Source: Verrucomicrobia bacterium UBA3750 (GTDB taxonomy: Bacteria > Verrucomicrobiota > Kiritimatiellia > RFP12 > UBA1067). From it: 10,881 nt of DNA. Each line of letters starts with the position of its first letter. Within the stretch, counting starts at the first letter, position 1. Shown in pieces: positions 1 to 5,558 of the stretch. The position numbers and the translations under genes were made by a program. The stretch lies in NCBI GenBank assembly GCA_002371755.1, contig DFGM01000035.1:1-10881 (forward strand), given 5' to 3'. A model generated the notes under the pieces. That model saw only the letters and a list, made by a program, of their open reading frames with translations, made no database searches and had not been told where the DNA came from.

Positions 1-11
1 CCGATATTCGA

Positions 12-165
12 CCCATGCCCATGGGTCCGGAATCCAATGGGCATTGAATTGGAAACCAATGGGCATTGAATTGGAAACCAATGGGCATTGAATTCATGTC
101 CAATGGGCATTGAATTCTCATCCAATGGGCATTGGATTTGCGGGTGATGGGCATTGGTCTTGGGA
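12..165. repeat. Tandem array of seven 22-bp palindromic units
   Basis: Seven units start at 12, 34, 56, 78, 100, 122 and 144, exactly 22 bases apart. The core of each unit is a dyad, CCAATG-GG-CATTGG or a close variant. Units 2-5 read CCAATGGGCATTGA. The unit at 122 is perfect and its symmetry extends to 18 bases (120-137, ATCCAATGGGCATTGGAT). The unit at 12 reads CCCATG-CC-CATGGG: both arms changed at the matching position, so pairing is kept. The unit at 144 is diverged (GTGATGGGCATTGG) but stays in register. The spacer after the core varies: ATTGGAAA in the first two core copies, then ATTCATGT, ATTCTCAT and a diverged form. The array lies downstream of xerD and no gene is visible in it. 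It could be an operator cluster, a binding array for a dimeric protein, or a dispersed structural repeat. The left neighbour is outside the window, so it might also be an upstream element of that gene. Confidence 0.9.
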
Positions 166-173
166 GGTCTTGC

Positions 174-206
174 CCCGCCTCGCGGGTCGACCTAGCCCGT
201 TCCGGG
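174..206 (-). terminator. Small GC-rich dyads after xerD, weak terminator candidate
   Basis: Just past the xerD stop are two short GC-rich stem-loops. One is CCCG-TTC-CGGG at 196-206 and the other is CCCGC-CTC-GCGGG at 174-186, with an 8-bp palindrome GGTCGACC (185-192) between them. No run of U follows on the minus-strand transcript, so this is not a standard intrinsic terminator. It is listed because it sits where the operon should end. The stems are short enough to be chance in GC-rich DNA. Confidence 0.25.
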
Positions 207-1112
207 TCAGGAGAGGGTGGCGCGGGGGTGGAAACGGCGGTGGATTTCGGCGAAACGAGCCGTATCCACATGCGTATAGATCTGGGTGGTTCCGATGTCG
301 GCATGGCCGAGAAGCTCCTGAATGGAGCGGATGTCGGCCCCATGCTGGAGCATATGCGAGGCGAAACAGTGCCTCAGGACGTGCGGGGAGATGCGTTCGG
401 CGGCTATGCCGACGGCTGCGGCGCGCTCCTTTATTATCTTGAAGATGCCCTGCCTGGTGAAGGCGCGTCCGAGGCGAGTGACGAAAAGTTCGCGCACGGA
501 AGCGTCGCCGCGGGTGAAATACTCCCGCGAGGATTCGAGATAGCGGGTCAAAGCCCTTCCCGCCGCAGTGCCTATCGGCACGATGCGCTCTTTCGAGCCT
601 TTCCCCATGATGCGCAGAAGTTCGCCTTCCGCTATAACGGCGTCGAGAGTGAGCGAACACGCCTCGCTCACCCTGAGGCCGCAACCATACAGGATTTCAA
701 GAATGGCTCTGTCGCGCAATTCGCGAGGATCGTCGCCTTTGACGTTTTCCAGCATTTCGCATACTTCCTGCTCGGTAAGTACGCGCGGCAGGCGGAGTTC
801 TTTTTTGGGGGAATCGAGGAGTTCGCCTGGGTCTTCATCGATTCTTTTCACTGACTTCAGGTATCGGAGCCACATGCGGATGGCGGCAATCCTCCGCGCC
901 CGGGTGGCGGCGGACTTGCCGGAAGCCTTTTCCGCGACTATGAAAGAAGCGATATCGTCTCTCGTGACCTCCGAGGAGTGTTTCACCCCCTTCTTTTTCA
1001 GGTATCCGGCGAAAAACGCCAAATCCCTGGAGTACGCCTCGCAAGTATTGGAGGCCATGCCGCGTTCGAATTCGAGAGCGGAGATGAAGAGGTCGATATC
1101 GTTCGATATCAT
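207..1112 (-). CDS. xerD: Tyrosine recombinase XerD (XerC/XerD family)
   Basis: A 301-residue site-specific tyrosine recombinase. XerC/XerD resolve chromosome dimers at dif. Residues 4-88 form the N-terminal SAM-like core-binding domain (DLFISALEFERGMASNT at the start), and about 108-296 form the catalytic domain. All catalytic residues are present: R147 (in GLRVSEA), K171 (GKGSKER), H244 and R247 (HVLRH), H270 (LLGHADIGTTQ) and nucleophile Y279 (IYTHV). These positions almost coincide with the published E. coli XerD residues, and the end (HRRFHPRA) is also XerD-like, so XerD is preferred over XerC. The frame is open to 1370, but the extra 86 residues are only shadow translation of the upstream gene. 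The chosen ATG at 1112 shares its A with the pnp stop (TGATG), which gives translational coupling. It is the last gene of the operon, followed by palindromic repeats. Confidence 0.93.
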   Translation of the reverse strand: MISNDIDLFISALEFERGMASNTCEAYSRDLAFFAGYLKKKGVKHSSEVTRDDIASFIVAEKASGKSAATRARRIAAIRMWLRYLKSVKRIDEDPGELLDSPKKELRLPRVLTEQEVCEMLENVKGDDPRELRDRAILEILYGCGLRVSEACSLTLDAVIAEGELLRIMGKGSKERIVPIGTAAGRALTRYLESSREYFTRGDASVRELFVTRLGRAFTRQGIFKIIKERAAAVGIAAERISPHVLRHCFASHMLQHGADIRSIQELLGHADIGTTQIYTHVDTARFAEIHRRFHPRATLS

Positions 1113-1930
1113 CAAACGAGAGCGATAAAATCGTCTATCATCACCGACATCGTGCCCTTTGCCGCATCTGCCGCGGCAATCACCTCGGCGTGGCCGAGCG
1201 GACGGCGGGAGATGCCTGAGGCGAGGTTGGAAACGAGCGAAATGCCGGCCACCTTCATGCCGCACGCCCTTGCGAACGTCGCTTCCGGGACGGTGGACAT
1301 GCCAACCACGTCCGCTCCCTGCGCCTTGTAGGCCTGTATTTCCGCCGGAGTTTCGTAGCACGGTCCGCAAGAATAGGCATAAACGCCATCCATTGCCCTG
1401 AAACCGCGCCTATTGGCTATGGAATGGAGGAGTTCGGCAAAATGCCGCACATATACTTCGCTCATGTCCGGGAAGCGTTCGCCCCATTCCGGGTTGTGCG
1501 GCCCTATGAGAGGGTTCAGTCCAAAGAGGTTGATATGGTCCCGAACGATTACGAAGTCGCCTGGGCGCAGGGCGGGATTGATGCCGCCAGAGGCGTTCGT
1601 CAGCAGGAGTTTCGAACAGCCCATGCGGCGGAGGATTTCGACCGGCAGGACGACGGTCTCCCAGCCCGCCCCCTCGTAGAAGTGGCGTCTGCCGCACCAT
1701 GCGGCGATACGTTTGCCGTGGCGCTCAAAGAGGACGAACTCGCCGGGATGCCCGGCGACGGTGGCGCCTCCGAGCCCGGGTATGTCAGCATAGGGTATGC
1801 GCAGGATTACGTTATCGCACTTCAGGGCGTCGCTCCAGCCGCTTCCCAGGAGGATGCCGAGATCCGGCACTTTTTCGAAGCACGAATCGGGCAGATAGCC
1901 TGCGGCTTTATCGAAGAATCTCCTATCCAT
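1112..1930 (-). CDS. Purine nucleoside phosphorylase, trimeric (class I) type
   Basis: A 272-residue enzyme of purine salvage. It cleaves inosine, guanosine or their deoxy forms with phosphate to give base and (deoxy)ribose 1-phosphate in the cytosol. The length fits the trimeric family. Visible motifs in order: phosphate-loop LGSGW (S30), GHPGE with H61, GRRHFYEG (R81, H83, Y85), TNASGGIN (111-118), GDFVIVRDHINL (124-135), GPCYETPAE with purine-binding E193, VGMSTVPE (209-216), and SNLASG with N235. N235 corresponds to the Asn of 6-oxopurine-specific enzymes, so guanosine/inosine preference is expected. The ATG at 1930 lies 1 base after the pyrC stop (TAA-T-ATG). A strong Shine-Dalgarno AAAGGAGG (complement of 1937-1944) lies inside the pyrC 3' end. 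The stop overlaps the xerD start. Related names include punA, pnp and deoD2. MTAP-type nucleosidases are a less likely alternative. Confidence 0.93.
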   Translation of the reverse strand: MDRRFFDKAAGYLPDSCFEKVPDLGILLGSGWSDALKCDNVILRIPYADIPGLGGATVAGHPGEFVLFERHGKRIAAWCGRRHFYEGAGWETVVLPVEILRRMGCSKLLLTNASGGINPALRPGDFVIVRDHINLFGLNPLIGPHNPEWGERFPDMSEVYVRHFAELLHSIANRRGFRAMDGVYAYSCGPCYETPAEIQAYKAQGADVVGMSTVPEATFARACGMKVAGISLVSNLASGISRRPLGHAEVIAAADAAKGTMSVMIDDFIALV

Positions 1931-1931
1931 A

Positions 1932-3023
1932 TTACGCCTCCTTTGGCCAGCAGCAAAATGACATTCCCTCGTAAGGGCAATTCCGCGAAAGACTGGCGAA
2001 ACGTTTCATATCGACCTTGCGCTCCCTGCCTATTTCGACGATGGTTCTGCCGAGAGAGGCGAGCCGCCCTTCGGCGTCGCGTATGATAGTGCGAGGAAGT
2101 TCCCACCATGCGCGGGCCCAAGCGTCCACGCTCATTCCCTCCTCCATCACCATCACCTCGAAAGTGATCGGGATGGCGGTTTCGAGCCCGATTATGCCGT
2201 TGGCGCTTTTTGCGAAACCGAGGGATTTGGAAGAAGCGGGGTGCGGGGCGTGGTCGGTCGCAAAGAAAAGGACGCCATCCTTGACGGCGCGGCGGAGTTC
2301 GGCGCGGTCTTCATGGTTGCCCAATGGGGGCGCCATCTTGTAGGCGGCATCGTCGGCTTTGATTTCCTCGCAGGAAAGGAGCAGATGGTGAGGAGTGGCT
2401 TCCGCCGTTACCGGCAACCCCTCGCGTTGGGCGGAGCGTATCATTTCGACACCTTCAGCGGTGGAAATATGCTGTATGTGGAGGCGGCACCCCGTTTCTC
2501 TGCAAAGACGCAAATCGCGCGCGATGGCGACAGTTTCCACCTGGGGCGAGACTATGCCGAGCCCGAGCTTTCGCGCGAGCGGACAATCCCTTATAACGCC
2601 GCCGGCGAGCGCTTTAGGATCCATTGCATGTTCGCAAATGCACATATTGAGGTCGGCTGCGCGTTTCATGGCCTCCTCCATCACCTTGTCGTCGGCCACA
2701 TAGGCGCCGTCATCGGTGAAGAAAGCGGCTCCGGCCTCGGCGAGCCCTTCCATCTGCGAAACCTCGCGCCCCAGCCTGCCGCGCGTGATACAGGCGGAAG
2801 GGAAAATGGCGACGGGGAGGCCTGGGGCTTCGATCTGCCTGCGAATCCACTCCACGCTGTCGCCAGCGGGGGTGGTGTTGGGCATCGTGACGACGCCAGC
2901 CATGCCGCCGCGTCTGGCAGCCTCGGCGCCGGAGTGCATCGTCTCCGCGCCCGGCATGCCGGGATCGCGGAAATGCACATGCACGTCGACAAACCCCGGA
3001 AACTCTCTTTCGACCGTCTTCAT
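1932..3023 (-). CDS. pyrC: Dihydroorotase, class I, lacking the usual terminal beta-sandwich segments
   Basis: Third step of de novo pyrimidine synthesis, interconverting carbamoyl-aspartate and dihydroorotate. A zinc-dependent amidohydrolase TIM barrel. Visible residues: metal ligands H15 and H17 (DVHVHFRDPG), FTDDG (D104/D105), H132 (CEHA), H185 (IQHIST) and catalytic-site D257 (TDHAPH). Also KMAPPLG (229-235) and NCPYEG (348-353). The motifs are those of class I bacterial enzymes, not of the short E. coli-type class II. The odd point is length. At 363 residues it begins only eight residues before the PGFVD motif, which normally lies near residue 50, and it ends about 10 residues after NCPYEG. 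Both pieces that build the accessory beta-sandwich therefore seem absent. In-frame stops (TAG, TAA) lie just upstream of the ATG, so no longer start is available. The Shine-Dalgarno is weak (AAGGATAGGAT). The stop is 1 base before pnp. Confidence 0.9.
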   Translation of the reverse strand: MKTVEREFPGFVDVHVHFRDPGMPGAETMHSGAEAARRGGMAGVVTMPNTTPAGDSVEWIRRQIEAPGLPVAIFPSACITRGRLGREVSQMEGLAEAGAAFFTDDGAYVADDKVMEEAMKRAADLNMCICEHAMDPKALAGGVIRDCPLARKLGLGIVSPQVETVAIARDLRLCRETGCRLHIQHISTAEGVEMIRSAQREGLPVTAEATPHHLLLSCEEIKADDAAYKMAPPLGNHEDRAELRRAVKDGVLFFATDHAPHPASSKSLGFAKSANGIIGLETAIPITFEVMVMEEGMSVDAWARAWWELPRTIIRDAEGRLASLGRTIVEIGRERKVDMKRFASLSRNCPYEGMSFCCWPKEA

Positions 3024-3064
3024 GCCATCCTATCCTTATGAGCCAGTTGCAACCCTCTTTTTAG

Positions 3065-3141
3065 TCTCACGCAAAGTCCGCTAAGTTCGCAAAGGCATTC
3101 AGAAAACAGAACTTCGCGCACTTGGCGAACTTGGCGTGAGA
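3065..3141. repeat. Long imperfect inverted repeat with internal 9-base periodicity
   Basis: It lies in the 160-base gap between ilvD and pyrC. The left arm 3066-3094 and the right arm 3112-3140 are complementary at 24 of 29 positions, with perfect outer ends (CTCACGC / GCGTGAG), one further outer T-A pair and a loop of about 17 bases. Within each arm a 9-base unit recurs, approximately AAGTTCGCC (right arm, minus strand) or AAGTCCGCT (left arm, plus strand). No U tract follows on either strand, so it is not a standard terminator. Similar CTCACGCAAAG-CGCAAAG type elements are, from general knowledge, scattered between genes in many bacterial genomes. A mobile or dispersed intergenic repeat, or an mRNA processing or stability hairpin, are the likely readings. 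Confidence 0.8.
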
Positions 3142-3163
3142 TATATTCAGGTGTTTTGAAATT

Positions 3164-3180
3164 ACCTCCTTATATATATA
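3164..3180 (-). promoter_or_regulatory. Orphan Shine-Dalgarno sequence next to an alternating TA tract
   Basis: Four bases after the ilvD stop, the minus strand has an alternating TA tract (3180-3171) running directly into AAGGAGGT (3171-3164), an 8-base perfect Shine-Dalgarno sequence. No ATG, GTG or TTG follows at a usable distance, and the pyrC ATG is 140 bases further on. The TA tract could serve as a -10-like element for a pyrC sub-operon promoter. No convincing -35 partner can be tested, because any would fall inside ilvD. The signal may be a relic of an older pyrC start. Confidence 0.4.
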
Positions 3181-3183
3181 GGC

Positions 3184-4860
3184 TCAGGCCTTGAGCGAGG
3201 CGCCGGTAGAGGCGTTGCCGACGAATTTGGCGTAGCGTTCGAGCCAGCCGCCGCGGATACGGGGGGTCCAGGGCTTGAGGAGCTTGCGCCGTCTGGCTAT
3301 TTCCTTCTTCGAAAGCTTCACGTTGAGCGCGCGGGCGGGGATATCGACCGTAATTTCGTCGCCATCTTCAAGAAGCGCGATGAGCCCGCCCTCGGCGGCT
3401 TCCGGCGAAACGTGCCCCACGCATGCGCCATGGGTCGCGCCGCTGAACCTGCCATCCGTGATTAGCGCAACGCTTTCGCCGAGTCCCGCGCCGATAATGT
3501 AGCTCGTGGGCGCGAGCATCTCCTGCATGCCGGGCCCTCCCTTGGGTCCTTCATAGCGGATTACCACCACATGTCCGCTCTTCACCTTTCCGCCGAGGAT
3601 GCCTTCGCACGCCTCTTCCTGCGAATCGAAGCAGATCGCCTTGCCGGTGAACTTCATCATGCCGGGCGCCACGCCGCCCTTCTTCACCACGCTTCCGCGC
3701 TCGGCCAGATTCCCCCAGAGCACCGCAAGCCCGCCATCCTTCGAATAGGCGTTGTCGAGTGTGCGGATCACATCGTCGTCGCTTGCTTTCGCCTTCGCCA
3801 TGAGCGAAGAGAGCGTCTTGCCGGCCACGTTCCTGCATTCCGGGTGCAGAAACGGCGTCTTGACGCCTTTGAGCCTGGCCATAATCGCCATTATGCCGCC
3901 GGCGCGGTCGAGATCGGATACGTGGTAGTGTCCGCTCGGCGCGAGCTTGCAGATATATGGGGTGGCGGCGGAAATCTCGTTCATGCGCTCAAGCGAGAAG
4001 TCCACATCCGCCTCGCGGGCGATGGCGAGCGTATGAAGGACGGTATTAGTGGAGCCGCCCATGGCCATATCCAGCGTAAGAGCATTGTCTAGGGCGTCGC
4101 GCGTGACGATTTCGCGCGGCTTGGGTCCGCCCTTCTTCGCCATTGCGACAGCGCATTTCGCCGCTTCGCGGAAGAGATCCAGGCGTTTGGGGTCTATGGC
4201 GAGGATGGTGCCGTTTCCGGGCAAGGCCATGCCGAGCGCCTCATAAAGGCAGTTCATCGAGTTCGCCGTGAACATGCCGGAGCACGAACCGCACCCGGGG
4301 CAGGACGTCTCTTCAATCTTTTCCAGATCCTTCGCCTTGATAAGGCCGGCGTTTTCGGCTCCAACGCCTTCGAAAACGGTATTGAGGTCGCTATCCTTGC
4401 CAGTAAGCGGGTGTTTGCCGGGCGCCATGGGACCGCCGGATGCGAAAATCGTCGGGATGTTCACACGCAATGCGCCGATAAGCATGCCCGGCACGATCTT
4501 GTCGCAATTCGGGACGCAAATCATCGCGTCGAAGCAATGGGCGCGGGCGATGGTTTCCACGCTGTCGGCGATAAGTTCGCGGCTGGGCAGGGAATACTTC
4601 ATGCCGGGATGCGCCATGGCGATGCCGTCGCATACGGCAATCGTATTGAACTCCATCGGCACACCGCCCGCCTCGATTACGCATTTCTTCAGATATTCGC
4701 CCACCTTGTTCAGATGGCAATGCCCGGGCACGAAGCTCTCGTAAGAGTTGCAGATGCCGATAAACGGCTTTTTCATGTCTTCACGCTTCATTCCCGTCGC
4801 AAAGAGAAGCGAACGGTGGGGGGCGCGCTGCTTGCCTTTCTTTATCTGGTCTGAGGTCAT
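3184..4860 (-). CDS. ilvD: Dihydroxy-acid dehydratase, [4Fe-4S] type
   Basis: A 558-residue IlvD/Edd-family dehydratase of isoleucine/valine (and pantothenate) synthesis. It converts 2,3-dihydroxy-3-methylbutanoate or -pentanoate to the 2-oxo acid. Visible motifs: GICNSYESFVPGH (35-47), NTIAVCDGIAMAHPGM (72-87), NCDKIVPGML (118-127, C119), CPGCGSCSGMFTANSMN (187-203, C193), MGGSTNT (267-273), and TDGRFSGATHG (468-478) with catalytic-region S473. Position 46 after VP is Gly, where [2Fe-2S] enzymes carry a third Cys. With C77 in the CDGIAM motif, this suggests the oxygen-labile [4Fe-4S] class. The frame stays open to 5019, but the family N-terminus (QRAPHRSLLFATGMK) begins just after the ATG at 4860. 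That ATG forms an ATGA overlap with the queC stop and is preceded by the purine-rich AAGAAGAA. Confidence 0.96.
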   Translation of the reverse strand: MTSDQIKKGKQRAPHRSLLFATGMKREDMKKPFIGICNSYESFVPGHCHLNKVGEYLKKCVIEAGGVPMEFNTIAVCDGIAMAHPGMKYSLPSRELIADSVETIARAHCFDAMICVPNCDKIVPGMLIGALRVNIPTIFASGGPMAPGKHPLTGKDSDLNTVFEGVGAENAGLIKAKDLEKIEETSCPGCGSCSGMFTANSMNCLYEALGMALPGNGTILAIDPKRLDLFREAAKCAVAMAKKGGPKPREIVTRDALDNALTLDMAMGGSTNTVLHTLAIAREADVDFSLERMNEISAATPYICKLAPSGHYHVSDLDRAGGIMAIMARLKGVKTPFLHPECRNVAGKTLSSLMAKAKASDDDVIRTLDNAYSKDGGLAVLWGNLAERGSVVKKGGVAPGMMKFTGKAICFDSQEEACEGILGGKVKSGHVVVIRYEGPKGGPGMQEMLAPTSYIIGAGLGESVALITDGRFSGATHGACVGHVSPEAAEGGLIALLEDGDEITVDIPARALNVKLSKKEIARRRKLLKPWTPRIRGGWLERYAKFVGNASTGASLKA

Positions 4861-5558
4861 TTCTTCTTTCCCTTCTTCTTGAGATATTCCTTTAGCCCGC
4901 GATTGCGGAGCCTGCACGCCGGGCACTTGCCGCAACCATCGCCCGGAATCCCGCGGTAGCATGTGAGCGTACCCGTGCGAATCGTCTCCATAAGCCCCAT
5001 CGAGTCGGCCAATTCCCATTCCTCGGCTTTCGTCATGTGCATGAACGGCGTGACGAGTTCAAACGGCCACTCCATGGCAAGGCGCATCGTTTCGCATTGC
5101 GAACGGATGAACGCCTCCCGGCAATCAGGATAGCCGCTGAAGTCCGCCTCGGAAACGCCGGTGTAGATCTTCCTGGCCCCGAGCCCCTTCGCCCACACCC
5201 CCGCGAGCATGAGGAAGATTGCGTTTCTTCCTTCGACAAGCGTGGTGGGGGCGCTCGCGCCCTTGCGCTTCTCTATTTTCCCGCCGGGATCCATCAAGGC
5301 GTTCACGGTTATGTGCGGATAGAAGCCGAGATTCACCACCTTGTGGCGCCGGACGCCGAAGAGCCTGCACAGGGTGCGCGCGTATTTCGTCTCCAGCGAA
5401 TGGCGCTGACCGTAGCCGAACGTTATCGCCGCCACCTTTTCCGCACCGAACTTGCGGCATGCGAGCGCGAGGCACAATGCCGAATCCTGCCCGCCGCTCA
5501 GCACTACGACGGCTTCGGCTACCGGAGCTTTTTGTCTATCTGGAATTCTTTTTGCCAT
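4857..5558 (-). CDS. queC: 7-cyano-7-deazaguanine synthase QueC
   Basis: A 233-residue ATP-dependent enzyme that converts 7-carboxy-7-deazaguanine to preQ0, the precursor of queuosine in tRNA. Visible parts: PP-loop SGGQDS (21-26), TFGYGQRHSLE (46-56), EGRN (109-112, where many homologues have PGRN), SEADFSGYPDCR (136-147), and the zinc site C200, C209, C212 and C215 (CGKCPACRLRNRGL). The N-terminus is about 15 residues longer than the usual MKKAVVVLSGG start, and the gene overlaps the VWA gene end by 40 bases. Downstream of the VWA stop no ATG or TTG precedes the PP-loop; only a GTG at Val19, directly in the loop strand, is available. The ATG at 5558 is therefore kept. The Lys-rich tail (KKKGKKK) is encoded by the purine-rich stretch that also serves as the ilvD ribosome-binding site. 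No other queuosine gene is in the window. Confidence 0.94.
   Translation of the reverse strand: MAKRIPDRQKAPVAEAVVVLSGGQDSALCLALACRKFGAEKVAAITFGYGQRHSLETKYARTLCRLFGVRRHKVVNLGFYPHITVNALMDPGGKIEKRKGASAPTTLVEGRNAIFLMLAGVWAKGLGARKIYTGVSEADFSGYPDCREAFIRSQCETMRLAMEWPFELVTPFMHMTKAEEWELADSMGLMETIRTGTLTCYRGIPGDGCGKCPACRLRNRGLKEYLKKKGKKK

Noticed and set aside
12..165. CRISPR array
   Set aside because: The period is only 22 bases, and almost all of each unit is repeated with no unique spacer of 25-40 bases. The units are palindromes in tandem, and no cas gene is in the window.
12..206. dif or integron attachment site next to xerD
   Set aside because: The palindromes have 6-base arms with a 2-base centre, not the 11-6-11 layout of dif, and the attC core features are absent. 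Nearness to xerD alone is not evidence.
110..442. Plus-strand reading frames over xerD and other genes
   Set aside because: They are antisense shadows in GC-rich DNA, rich in Arg and Gly, with no family motif. This holds for all plus-strand frames in the window.
1095..1110. Dyad GATATC-GTTC-GATATC at the xerD start as an operator
   Set aside because: It is short and falls inside coding sequence (codons for Ile-Ser-Asn-Asp-Ile), and there is no second copy nearby. Chance is a sufficient explanation.
1113..1370. Longer xerD start
   Set aside because: The 86 extra residues are Arg/Gly-rich shadow translation of the pnp gene, and the XerD family N-terminus begins at the ATG at 1112.
3065..3141. 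Intrinsic terminator between ilvD and pyrC
   Set aside because: No U run follows the hairpin on either strand. On the minus strand it is followed by A-rich sequence.
3066..3152. Leader peptide after the orphan Shine-Dalgarno
   Set aside because: A short frame is open through the repeat (LNISHAKFAKCAKF...), but it lacks ATG, GTG or TTG at a proper distance. The openness follows from the 9-base periodicity, a multiple of three.
4861..5019. Longer ilvD start (53 extra residues)
   Set aside because: This part is the other frame of queC. The family N-terminus begins after the ATG at 4860, which has a ribosome-binding site and an ATGA coupling.
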